Origin: Stenotrophomonas maltophilia
GTDB taxonomy: Bacteria; Pseudomonadota; Gammaproteobacteria; Xanthomonadales; Xanthomonadaceae
Reading direction: 5' to 3'
Assembly (NCBI RefSeq): GCF_006970445.1
Contig: NZ_CP033877.1
Coordinates: 2,302,750 to 2,366,749 of the forward strand
Length of the DNA stretch: 64,000 nt
The notes beneath the pieces were generated by a model. It did not search any database and was not told the DNA's origin. It saw only the letters and a program-made list of their open reading frames with translations. Below, piece by piece: positions 23,062 to 31,568 of the stretch. Positions within the stretch are counted from its first letter, which is position 1; each line of letters starts with the position of its first letter. The position numbers were made by a program, and so were the translations under genes.

Positions 23062-25359
23062 TCAGAAGTTGACGGCCATTTCCAGGCCGAAGGTACGCGG
23101 GTCGTTGAAGATGCCGCTCTGGCCCAGCGCCGCGCTGTTGATCTTGTAGAACAGGTGCTGCTCATCCAGCAGGTTGCGTGCCCACAACGAGAACGACATC
23201 GTGGTGCCGGTGCTGTTGACCGGAACGTCCACCAGCGCCACCCGTGCATTCACCACGAACGAACTGTCGGTGAGCATCTGGTCGTATTCGCTGGTGTAGT
23301 AACCATCGGACCAGTTGCCATCCACATGAAACTTCAGCGCCGAGAAATTGGCGAATGGCACCAGATAGTCGACCGACAGGCTGCCCGCGTTCTTCGGCGC
23401 CAGCAGCGGCTGCACGGTCACCTGCACCCCTGCGCCGAACGGGTCGGTCGCGGTCTGCGCATCGATCTTCGTGTAGGCGTAGTTGAGGCCGAGCGTGAGG
23501 TTGTCGACCGGCATCACGTTGAACTCCAGCTCCGCGCCACGCGACTTGCCATCGCTCAGCGCATTGGTGGTGACCATGGTGGTACGGGTTTCACCGCTGT
23601 TCGGGTCGAACGGTAGCGAGAAGTCCATCTGCTTGTGTGCGATGGTCGAATCGAACACGGCCAGGTTCAGGCGCGCGCGGTTGTCCCAGAACTGCGATTT
23701 GAAGCCCAGCTCATAGGCTGTTACTTCTTCCGGACCGAACGCGGTGTAGTTGGTGGAGCGCGAGTTGGCACCGCCGGCCTTGAAGCCGGTGCTGTATTTG
23801 GCATAGACCATTGCGTGCTCGCCGAGGTCGTAGGCGATGTTGACCATCGGGTCGAAGCGGCTCCAGCGGTCCTTGAAGGCGAGATTCGTCGCCGCGCCGT
23901 TGACGATGTACAGGCTGCCCTTCTTGTCATCGCGGGTGTAGCGGCCGCCTGCAGTCAGGTGCAGGCGCTGCAGTGCTTCCGGCGTCCACGTGGCCTGGCC
24001 GAACACACCCAGGCTGTCGGTCCACGCCTTGCTGGCGCGGTCGATGCGTACCCGCGAGAGATCCAGCGGATTGGTCGCCGGGTTCACCGTGTAGTTGTTG
24101 CCACCCGGCCCCCACACCAGCATGTTCGGGGTCTGCGCATTGTCACCGGCGGTTTCGTGGTAGTAGAACGCACCGCCGAGGAACTGCACCTGCGAGGTGT
24201 TGCCGATCAGCTGGAACTCCTGGCTGTACTGGTGCTGGTAGACCTGCGCCAGGCTGTAACGACCGAATGGCGTGCCGGCGCCACCATAGGCGGAAATCGC
24301 ATCGACCAGGCCCATGTCGAACTGGCCCTGGGTCAGTTCGCGGTAGGAACTGATCGACTTCAGCTCCAGGTTGTCATTCAACACCCACGACAGGTTCAAC
24401 AGATGGCCACTGGTGCGGCCGATGTTGTCATCCTGCGGTCCACCGAGGATTGCGCTGTCGCGGCGGTCCAGGCTGGCGCCGGCCTTCTGCAGCGGGCTGA
24501 GGTAGGCGCCCGGCACCAGCACCTGGGTGTGGTACGGCGTAGTGGCGTCGTAGGAGCGGTCGAACGCGTACAGCAACGAGAAATCATCGCTCGGCTGCCA
24601 CAGCGCACTCAGGCGTGCGCCGCGCTTGTCGTAGCTGTTGAAGTCACGCTCGCCGCGCATCGGGTTGTCGGTGGTGCCACCGCGCTTGGCCTGCACGGCG
24701 TCAATCTTGAAGCTGACATCGCCCACCTTGGGCAGGTCCAGGTGCAGCGCACTGTTGTAGCCGCTGAAATTGGACACGCCAGCGCTGACGCTGCCGCCGA
24801 ATTCACCGGTGGGCGCCTTGGTCACGATGCTCACCGCGCCGCCTTCGGTATTGCGGCCGAACAGCGTGCCCTGCGGGCCCTTCAACACTTCGATGCGCTC
24901 CACGTCGTAGAGCATGTTGCCCAGGCCCTGTGCGCGGCCCATGAACACCCCATCGACGTAGATGCCGACACCGGCGTCGCGCGCCGGCTGGTTGGCGTCG
25001 CCGGAGGCGCCGATGCCGCGGATGCCGATGTTCAGCGCCGAACTGCGGGTAGCGAACGGCGTGACCCGCAGCGATGGGATGGAGCCATCGGACAGGCTGC
25101 CCAGCGAAATCGCGCTGCGGTCCTTCAGCGCTTCGGCATCGACCACCGATACCGAGATTGGTGTCTCCTGCAGGTTGGTGGCGCGTTTCTGCGCAGTCAC
25201 AATCACCTGGTCGAGGGCGACCACGCTGCGCGCGGCATCGGCGGAAGTGGCAGCGTCGGCGCTGGGCGTGTCTTCGGCATGGGCCAGCGCCGGCAGAGCG
25301 GCGGCAATGGCGAGGGTGAGCAGCGGGCGGTGCAACAGGGCGTGGCGCATCGGACTCAT
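23062..25359 (-). CDS. TonB-dependent outer-membrane receptor
   Basis: 765 residues from the ATG at 25359 (an ATG at 25350 is also possible; both give a signal peptide ending ALAHA). The plug domain begins VIVTAQKRATNLQETPISVSV and contains EVLKGPQGTLFGRNTEGGAVSI. A 22-strand type barrel follows, and the C-terminus ends in an aromatic (FGLEMAVNF), as required for BAM insertion. The substrate is not evident. Divergent from a TetR gene with a palindrome between them, so it is probably repressed by it. Confidence 0.88.
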   Translation of the reverse strand: MSPMRHALLHRPLLTLAIAAALPALAHAEDTPSADAATSADAARSVVALDQVIVTAQKRATNLQETPISVSVVDAEALKDRSAISLGSLSDGSIPSLRVTPFATRSSALNIGIRGIGASGDANQPARDAGVGIYVDGVFMGRAQGLGNMLYDVERIEVLKGPQGTLFGRNTEGGAVSIVTKAPTGEFGGSVSAGVSNFSGYNSALHLDLPKVGDVSFKIDAVQAKRGGTTDNPMRGERDFNSYDKRGARLSALWQPSDDFSLLYAFDRSYDATTPYHTQVLVPGAYLSPLQKAGASLDRRDSAILGGPQDDNIGRTSGHLLNLSWVLNDNLELKSISSYRELTQGQFDMGLVDAISAYGGAGTPFGRYSLAQVYQHQYSQEFQLIGNTSQVQFLGGAFYYHETAGDNAQTPNMLVWGPGGNNYTVNPATNPLDLSRVRIDRASKAWTDSLGVFGQATWTPEALQRLHLTAGGRYTRDDKKGSLYIVNGAATNLAFKDRWSRFDPMVNIAYDLGEHAMVYAKYSTGFKAGGANSRSTNYTAFGPEEVTAYELGFKSQFWDNRARLNLAVFDSTIAHKQMDFSLPFDPNSGETRTTMVTTNALSDGKSRGAELEFNVMPVDNLTLGLNYAYTKIDAQTATDPFGAGVQVTVQPLLAPKNAGSLSVDYLVPFANFSALKFHVDGNWSDGYYTSEYDQMLTDSSFVVNARVALVDVPVNSTGTTMSFSLWARNLLDEQHLFYKINSAALGQSGIFNDPRTFGLEMAVNF

Positions 25360-25406
25360 TCGCGGAAGGAGAAGGCCGGCGCAGTCTGGGAGGCGGGAAT
25401 TACAAA

Positions 25407-25424
25407 TGAATGACCGTTCATTCA
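25407..25424. promoter_or_regulatory. Palindromic TetR operator
   Basis: TGAATGACCGTTCATTCA: 7-bp arms TGAATGA / TCATTCA with a 4-bp centre. It lies 48 bp upstream of the receptor start and 50 bp upstream of the TetR start. Short TGA-AT-N4-AT-TCA dyads like this are common TetR-family sites; autorepression and control of the receptor are inferred. Confidence 0.65.
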
Positions 25425-25473
25425 CACCTTTTGTGACGTACTATCCCGCCTCTGGACGCCCCGACCTCACGCA

Positions 25474-26118
25474 ATGACGCCGAAAACCGCCGTAGCCGCA
25501 CCCGCTGATGCCCCCGCCGCCGCCCATGCCGAAGCCCAGCGCCGGCGCATCCTCGACGCCGCCCAGAAGTGCTTCATCACCCGTGGTTTCCATGCCGGTT
25601 CGATCGGCGATATCGCCGCCGAGGCCGAGATCAGCCAGGGGCTGATGTACCGCTATTTCGCCAACAAGCGCGCCCTGATCCTGGCCCTGATCGAGCGCCA
25701 GCTGCGCCATGACCAGGCCTCGATCAGCGAAATGCCGGCGGCGTCCGATCTGGTTGATGGGCTGCTGGAGTGCTACCAGCAATGGGCACGCGGCGAGGTG
25801 CTGCCGATCCATGGCAATGCCATCGCCAGCGTGGCGCTGTATGCGGAGATCAACGCCGAGGCGCATCGCGACCCGGTGCTGGCGGGGGTGCTGCGCACCC
25901 ATGACAAGCAGACCAGTGCTGCCATCCAGGCCTGGCTGCGCCAGCGCGATGCAAGCCTTGGCCGGGCACTTGACGAAGAGCAGATTGCCGGCCGGACCCT
26001 GCTGCTGCGGCTGCTGGTGGAAGGCCTGGCGATGCGTGCGGTACGCGATCCGGACCTGCCGCCGGCGCGGGTGCGCGCCCTGCTGGCCGATGCCATCGGG
26101 CGGGTGATGGCCGATTGA
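25474..26118 (+). CDS. TetR-family transcriptional regulator
   Basis: 214 residues. The N-terminal helix-turn-helix is RRILDAAQKCFITRGFHAGSIGDIAAEAEISQGLMYRYFANKRAL (split across about 23-67), the hallmark of TetR proteins. The C-terminal ligand domain has no recognised motif. Divergent from the TonB receptor gene; the palindrome at 25407-25424 is the likely operator. Confidence 0.88.
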   Translation: MTPKTAVAAPADAPAAAHAEAQRRRILDAAQKCFITRGFHAGSIGDIAAEAEISQGLMYRYFANKRALILALIERQLRHDQASISEMPAASDLVDGLLECYQQWARGEVLPIHGNAIASVALYAEINAEAHRDPVLAGVLRTHDKQTSAAIQAWLRQRDASLGRALDEEQIAGRTLLLRLLVEGLAMRAVRDPDLPPARVRALLADAIGRVMAD

Positions 26119-26200
26119 AGGGCGTTGAGGCGCGCCATCACACCGCCTCCCGCCCTAGCGGTTCGATACTCGCGCGATCCAACCTGCCGAGGATGCTGCA

Positions 26201-26770
26201 ATGGCCGCCGTGCTCGCCCGTACCTGCCTGCTCGCGCTGTGCTGCCTGGCCCTGCCCGCCCTCGCCCAGGACGCCTCGTTCGGCTTCGGCCAGCAGACCA
26301 CCCGCACCGACCAGACCACCCAATCGAGCAGCACCGAGGTCCAGAACAGTGGCTCGATGAGCACGCAGACCACCACCAGTGACAGCTCGCAATCCGAGTC
26401 GCGCAGCGAAAGCAAAGGTATCGACGTGGGCTTCGGCTTCCGTGACAACAACCACGACTGGCGCGATGACCGCGATATACGCGACAGCGATCTGTTCGGC
26501 AGCTGGACACTGGGCCAGGAGAACGGCAGCACCTGTACCATCGAGCTGAAGAACATGGCGTGGTTCGGTGGCTACAGCGCCTATGTGCCTGCCGGCTGCC
26601 CGGATGGCTTCTTCTCGGCCAACCGCTGGGTGCTGTCGGGCAACCAGCTGCTGCTGACCGACACCAGCAACACCGTATTCGGGCGCTTCCGTGCCTCGGG
26701 AGGTGGGCGCTGGACGGGGTACCGTGAATCGGATGGCGCGCGCTTGTATCTCAATCCCAAGGGGCGCTGA
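26201..26770 (+). CDS. Exported AprI/Inh-type metalloprotease inhibitor domain protein
   Basis: 189 residues. A signal peptide (ALCCLALPALA) is followed by a low-complexity Thr/Gln/Ser region (about 30-75: TTRTDQTTQSSSTEV and similar) and an Arg/Asp segment. The C-terminal 90 residues match the Inh fold: D-L-F-G-S-W-T-L at the start, a Cys pair (TCTIEL ... AGCPDG), W-V-L-S-G-N-Q-L-L-L-T-D, and a terminal R-L-Y-L-N. Inh inhibitors block secreted metalloproteases of the serralysin type in the periplasm. GAGG precedes the ATG. No cognate protease is in the window. The Ser/Gln-rich linker is unusual for the family. Confidence 0.62.
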   Translation: MAAVLARTCLLALCCLALPALAQDASFGFGQQTTRTDQTTQSSSTEVQNSGSMSTQTTTSDSSQSESRSESKGIDVGFGFRDNNHDWRDDRDIRDSDLFGSWTLGQENGSTCTIELKNMAWFGGYSAYVPAGCPDGFFSANRWVLSGNQLLLTDTSNTVFGRFRASGGGRWTGYRESDGARLYLNPKGR

Positions 26771-26839
26771 TCGCACCGTGCACGCAGTGGGCACGCGCTG
26801 ATCTGGAAGATCAGGCGTCCGCCTCACCCCGCCGCCGAA

Positions 26840-27799
26840 ATGTCCGCCCCCACCGGCTCCCGTCTCGTCATCTATGCAGCCCTTGCGGGCAATCTGGCCA
26901 TCGCCGTGGCCAAATTCATCGCAGCCGGCATCTCCGGCAGCTCGGCCATGCTCAGCGAGGGCGTGCATTCACTGGTCGACACCCTCAATGAGGTACTGCT
27001 GCTGTACGGCCTGCGTCGTGCAGGCAAGGCCCCTGACCCGGTACATCCCTTCGGCTATGGCCGCGAGCTGTACTTCTGGAGCTTCATCGTCGCCCTGCTG
27101 GTGTTCGCGGCCGGTGCCGGCGTCTCGGCCTACGAGGGCATCCAGCACATCCGCCAGCCGGAACCGGCCAGCAACCACGCGCTGAGCTACAGCGTGCTGG
27201 GCATCTCCATCCTGTTCGAGGGTGCTTCCTGGTGGGTGGCGCTGCGGGAATTCCGGCGTACCAAGGGCAAACTCGGCTACTTCGAAGCCTTCCGCCGCAG
27301 CAAGGACCCGTCCACCTTCACCGTGTTGCTGGAGGACAGTGCCGCCCTTCTGGGCCTGGGCTTCGCGCTGATCGGGCTGCTGGCCGCCCAGCTGCTGGAA
27401 ATGCCGGTGCTTGATGGCGTTGCGTCACTGTGCATCGCCGGCGTGCTGGCCGCAACGGCCTTCCTTCTGGCGCGTGAGACCAAGGGCCTGCTGGTCGGAG
27501 AGCCTGCCCACCCCGCGGTGGCCGAGCGGATCATGGCGGTGGCCGAAACCGATCCGGACCTGCGTCGTGCGAACGGCGTGACCACCATGCAGATGGGGCC
27601 GGAACAGGTCGTGGCCATGCTCAGCGCCGAGTTCGAGGACGATCGGCAGACCCCGCAGATCGAAGCCTGCATCACCCGCATCGAAACGGCGGTGAAGCGT
27701 GAGTATCCGGAACTGGTTGCACTGTTCATCAAACCACAGACACCCGAGGTCTATGCCTCCCGCCGCGCGGCACTGGCCGCTCCGCCTGCGCAGGAATGA
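26840..27799 (+). CDS. Cation diffusion facilitator (CDF) family efflux transporter
   Basis: 319 residues with six predicted membrane helices. The family motifs are visible: HSLVDTLNEVLLLYG (HxxxD metal site) in helix 2, HPFGYGRELYFWSFIVALLVFA at helix 3, and L-E-D-S-A-A-L-L-G-L in helix 5. A cytoplasmic C-terminal domain (from about 215) contains the conserved VT-M-x-M-G-P-E-x-V. It exports Zn2+, Fe2+, Mn2+ or Co2+ in exchange for protons; the metal cannot be assigned. No strong ribosome site. Confidence 0.86.
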   Translation: MSAPTGSRLVIYAALAGNLAIAVAKFIAAGISGSSAMLSEGVHSLVDTLNEVLLLYGLRRAGKAPDPVHPFGYGRELYFWSFIVALLVFAAGAGVSAYEGIQHIRQPEPASNHALSYSVLGISILFEGASWWVALREFRRTKGKLGYFEAFRRSKDPSTFTVLLEDSAALLGLGFALIGLLAAQLLEMPVLDGVASLCIAGVLAATAFLLARETKGLLVGEPAHPAVAERIMAVAETDPDLRRANGVTTMQMGPEQVVAMLSAEFEDDRQTPQIEACITRIETAVKREYPELVALFIKPQTPEVYASRRAALAAPPAQE

Positions 27800-27829
27800 T
27801 GCTGCGTCTGCGCCCGTTTCACCTGACCG

Positions 27830-28498
27830 ATGCCACAGTGCCACTCTCTTTCACCCGAGGCTGCCACTACCGTGCCGGACTGGTTGCCCGCTTCACTGCA
27901 GATCCTTCCGCGCCGCTTCTACCAGCGCCTGTCTACCGACGTTGCGCCGGAGCTGCTCAACAAGCTGCTGGTGCGCGACGATGGTCGCGCGGCGCGCATC
28001 GTCGAAGTCGAGGCCTATGCCGGCAGCATCGATCCGGCGGCGCACTCCTATCGCGGGCAAACGCCGCGCACCGCCAGCATGTTCGGTGAGGCCGGCCATC
28101 TGTATGTCTACTTCACCTACGGCATGCACTGGGGCAGCAACGTGGTCTGCGGCGAAACCGGCGAAGGCGTGGCCGTCCTGCTGCGCGCCGCCGAGCCATT
28201 GGCGGGGCTGGAACGAATGCGCGAGCTGCGCCCGGCGGCTCGACGTGACCATGATCTGGCCAGCGGCCCCGGCAAGCTCTCGCAGGCCTTCGGGCTGGAC
28301 CGCAGCTTCGATGGCGCAGACCTGGTGAAAGGCAGCCACGGCATTGTCATTGCCAGCGATGGCGTACCTCCCCCCAGGGATCCGGTGGTCGGGCCCCGCA
28401 TCGGCATCACCCGTGCAGTGGACTTTCCCTGGCGCTGGCATGTTCGCGACCACCGTCACGTTTCGGTGCGCCCTTCTCGCGTGCCCCGCAAATCCTGA
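27830..28498 (+). CDS. 3-methyladenine DNA glycosylase (AAG/MPG family)
   Basis: 222 residues. Family signatures: ARIVEVEAYAG, DPAAHSYRGQTPRTASMFGEAGHLYVYFTYGMHW, and GPGKLSQAFGL. The active-site region is EVEAY with the usual glutamate. It removes alkylated purines in base excision repair. Full length for the family. The start is uncertain: ATG 27830 has no ribosome site and GTG 27872 is an alternative that shortens it by 14 residues. The C-terminus ends shortly after the GPRIGIT motif. Confidence 0.86.
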   Translation: MPQCHSLSPEAATTVPDWLPASLQILPRRFYQRLSTDVAPELLNKLLVRDDGRAARIVEVEAYAGSIDPAAHSYRGQTPRTASMFGEAGHLYVYFTYGMHWGSNVVCGETGEGVAVLLRAAEPLAGLERMRELRPAARRDHDLASGPGKLSQAFGLDRSFDGADLVKGSHGIVIASDGVPPPRDPVVGPRIGITRAVDFPWRWHVRDHRHVSVRPSRVPRKS

Positions 28499-28613
28499 CC
28501 GGGATGCGTCACGTCGGCGTCACCCCGTCGTGGCGATACATAACGGGGTACACACTAGCGTAGTGCCCGACAGCCGCCAAAGCCGCCCTCGCCACCCTGC
28601 CCTGAAAAGCACC

Positions 28614-30323
28614 ATGGACGAAGCCGAACGACTGCTTGAACTCGACCGCCTGCATCTGCTCGACACCCCGCCAGAGCCCGTTTTTGATGCGATCGTGGCT
28701 GCCGCCCGCGCCGCCACCGGCATGACCATGGCGCTGATCTCGGTGGTGGCCGACGAGCGCCAGTGGTTCAAGGCCAACATCGGGCTGGAAGGCGTCAGCG
28801 AAACCGCACGTGAGATTTCGTTCTGCACGCACGCCATCCAGCAGGACGCGCTGTTCGAGATCCCGGACGCACGCCAGGACCCGCGTTTCGCCACCAATCC
28901 GCTGGTCACCGGCGGCCCACGCATCCGCCACTACGCGGGCATCTCGCTGGGCTCGGCGCACGGCGCGCGGATCGGAACACTGTGCCTGCTCGACCCGATG
29001 CCGGGCGTGCTGTCTCCCTCGCAGCGCGAACTGATGGTGCATCTGGCGCGGGTCACCACCCAGGTACTGGAGCAGCGCAGCACGCTGATGGCGCAGGTCG
29101 GCCAGGCCAAGGCCCTGCATCGTGAGTTGAAGCGCAGCGAGGACTTCCTGGAACGCACCAACCGTGCGGCGCGGGTCGGCGGCTGGGAAATGGACCTGGC
29201 CAGCAACGAAGTGCGCTGGACCCGCGAGACCAAGCAGATCCACGGCGTGCGCAGCAACTTCGAACCGACGCTCGACACCGCGCTCTCGTTCTATCGCGAG
29301 GACAGCCGCAACATCATCCGCACGGCGGTGCAGCGTTGCATCGATGAAGGCACGTCGTGGGAGGTGCAGCTGCCGATGACCACCGCCGACGGGCGAGCCA
29401 TCTGGACCCGCGTGGTTGGGGGCCGACAGCAGGTCGATGGCCGGCCGCGGCTGGTCGGCGCCATCCAGGACATCACCGAGGAGCGTGCCGCGCTGGATGC
29501 CCTGGAGGCTAGCGAAACCCGCTACCGGCGGCTGTTCCACTACAGCCTTGGGCTGATCTGCACGCATACGCTGGAAGGTGTGCTGACCTCGGTGAACCCC
29601 GCGGCCGTGCAGTCGCTGGGCTTCGATGAGAGCTACATGATCGGGCGCAGCCTGTGCGACCTGATGCCGCCGGAGAAACGGGCCGCCTTCAAGGCGTATC
29701 TGGGACGCATCGCAGTCAACCACACCGATGCCGGCGTCATCGAGCTGATCGCCGCCGATGGCACCCGCCATTTCTGGGCCTATCACAACGTGCTCGACAG
29801 CGAGGCCAATCCCCCATACGTGCTGGGCCATGCGCAGGACGTGACGGCGCTGAGGATGCAGGAACAGCAACTGCGCGAGATGTCCTTCAAGGATCCGCTC
29901 ACCCAGAGCTACAACCGCCGCTTCCTGCCACGCCTGGACGAACTGATCGACCAGCCCTGGGCCTGCCTGATGTTCGATCTGGATCATTTCAAGCAGATCA
30001 ACGACACCCAGGGCCATGCGCGGGGTGACACGGTACTGGTCGAGTTCGCCGCCTTCCTGCGTGCCCCGCTGGGTGCGGCGGAGAACGTGGTGCGCATGGG
30101 CGGCGACGAATTCATGGTGGTGCTGACCGCGCCGGAACCGGGACGGCTGGCCGCACTGGAGCAGTGGTATGTGCAGCAGGCGGGACAGTCACCCACGCCG
30201 TTCTCGCTCGGTTCGACCCACCACACTCCCGGCGAATCGGTGGCCGATACCCTGCAGCGTGCCGACAGCCGCCTGTATCGCGAGCGTGCACGCGTGCGCC
30301 AGCATCCCCGTCCGGAGCCTTGA
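28614..30323 (+). CDS. Diguanylate cyclase with GAF and two PAS domains
   Basis: 569 residues. The start ATG 28614 gives MDEAERLLELDRLHLLDTPPE, the usual opening of GAF-containing cyclases. A GAF domain (about 20-165) and two PAS-type domains (about 180-290 and 300-415) precede a GGDEF domain (about 430-565). The catalytic motif is intact: GGDEF in RMGGDEFMVVL, and FDLDHFKQINDTQGHARGD upstream. The RxxD inhibition site is not present at the usual spot. It should make c-di-GMP. A c-di-GMP link with the VpsR-like activator of the Fap operon is tempting but untested. Confidence 0.88.
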   Translation: MDEAERLLELDRLHLLDTPPEPVFDAIVAAARAATGMTMALISVVADERQWFKANIGLEGVSETAREISFCTHAIQQDALFEIPDARQDPRFATNPLVTGGPRIRHYAGISLGSAHGARIGTLCLLDPMPGVLSPSQRELMVHLARVTTQVLEQRSTLMAQVGQAKALHRELKRSEDFLERTNRAARVGGWEMDLASNEVRWTRETKQIHGVRSNFEPTLDTALSFYREDSRNIIRTAVQRCIDEGTSWEVQLPMTTADGRAIWTRVVGGRQQVDGRPRLVGAIQDITEERAALDALEASETRYRRLFHYSLGLICTHTLEGVLTSVNPAAVQSLGFDESYMIGRSLCDLMPPEKRAAFKAYLGRIAVNHTDAGVIELIAADGTRHFWAYHNVLDSEANPPYVLGHAQDVTALRMQEQQLREMSFKDPLTQSYNRRFLPRLDELIDQPWACLMFDLDHFKQINDTQGHARGDTVLVEFAAFLRAPLGAAENVVRMGGDEFMVVLTAPEPGRLAALEQWYVQQAGQSPTPFSLGSTHHTPGESVADTLQRADSRLYRERARVRQHPRPEP

Positions 30324-30402
30324 CACGTCCGCCGGTGTACCGGCGCCCCCGGCGTAGCGCTATGCTCGGCAGCGGCCACCGTCGGCCTTTGGGGGAACAC
30401 GC

Positions 30403-31563
30403 ATGACCCGCAGCGTCTGCCTGGCTCTGCTGCTGTTGCTGCTTCCTTCCCCCGCGTTGCCAACGCCTGCGCCTGCGCCGGTCGAAGCACGGGTACCCTT
30501 CGCACCGACTCCCTTCGTTGGCAGCGACGGCCTGCGCCATCTGGCCTACGAGCTGCACATCACCAACTACTACGGCGACACCGGGGCGCTGCAGCCGCAA
30601 TCGCTGCAGGTGTTCGGTGACGATGCCGAGACACCGCTGCTGAGCCTGGATGCCCCTGCGCTGCGCCACTGGGTACGGCCGTCGCCTTCAGAGGATGACG
30701 CCATCTCCATTGCAGCGGGAAAGCGCATGGTGGTGTTCCTGTGGCTGTCACTGCCGGCCACCGATAACGTGCCGCACGTCCTTCGCCACCGCATGTTGCT
30801 GGGCACCGGGCAGCACGGCAGCGTGGAACTGGATGGCGCCCGGGTTGCGGTCAACGCGGCGCCGGTGATGGCGCTCGGTCCGCCCCTGCAAGGCGGTCGA
30901 TGGCTCGCCCACGAAGGGCCTGGCGCGGCGCAGTCGCACCACTGGGGCAGCCTGGTGGCGGTGAATGGTGATCTGACCATTCCGCAGCGCTTCGCGCTCG
31001 ATCTGGTCGGCGTCGACGACCGTGGGCGTGCCGTGCGCCCAACGATCCGCGATCTGCAGCACACCCGCCATTCGGACTGGGTGGGTTATGCGGCGCCCGT
31101 GCTGGCCGTGGCGGACGGCATCGTGCGTGCGGTCCGTGATGGTCAGCCCGAGCACCCGCCGTTGACCGCTCAGCCGGAACCCTCTTCACTGACAGCGGAT
31201 GGCCTGTTCGGCAACTACGTTGTCCTGGAAATCTCGCCGGGCGTCTTTGCCAGCTACGCCCATCTGCGCACCGGCAGCATCAGGGTAAAGCCCGGGCAAC
31301 GGGTCCAGCGCGGACAGGCATTGGCCCAGCTCGGCCAGTCGGGCAATTCCGCCGCCCCCCACCTGCACTTCCAGCTTTCCAACAAGGCCACGTTCGAAGG
31401 GTCCGAGGGCATTCCGTTCGTCTTCCAGGCCTTCGACGATTTCGGTCCTGAAAGCGAGGCGCAGCTGTTCGGCCAAGGGGATGCCTGGAAACCCGGCGTG
31501 GCCGTGCCGCGCGGCAACCAATTGCCGCTGAACGACATCGTCATTGCCTTCCCGCTGCGCTGA
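30403..31563 (+). CDS. Exported M23-family metallopeptidase
   Basis: 386 residues with a long signal peptide (LALLLLLLPSPALP). An N-terminal beta-rich domain (about 30-190) precedes a LytM/M23 domain with VLAVADGIVRAVRDG, NYVVLE, YAHLRTGSIRVKPGQRVQRGQALAQLGQSGNSAAPHLHFQ. HLHFQ carries the second metal histidine pair. The first HxxxD site is blurred (HTRHSDWVGYAAPV), so activity is less certain. Periplasmic peptidoglycan or peptide hydrolase by family. Confidence 0.8.
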   Translation: MTRSVCLALLLLLLPSPALPTPAPAPVEARVPFAPTPFVGSDGLRHLAYELHITNYYGDTGALQPQSLQVFGDDAETPLLSLDAPALRHWVRPSPSEDDAISIAAGKRMVVFLWLSLPATDNVPHVLRHRMLLGTGQHGSVELDGARVAVNAAPVMALGPPLQGGRWLAHEGPGAAQSHHWGSLVAVNGDLTIPQRFALDLVGVDDRGRAVRPTIRDLQHTRHSDWVGYAAPVLAVADGIVRAVRDGQPEHPPLTAQPEPSSLTADGLFGNYVVLEISPGVFASYAHLRTGSIRVKPGQRVQRGQALAQLGQSGNSAAPHLHFQLSNKATFEGSEGIPFVFQAFDDFGPESEAQLFGQGDAWKPGVAVPRGNQLPLNDIVIAFPLR

Positions 31564-31568
31564 CACGC

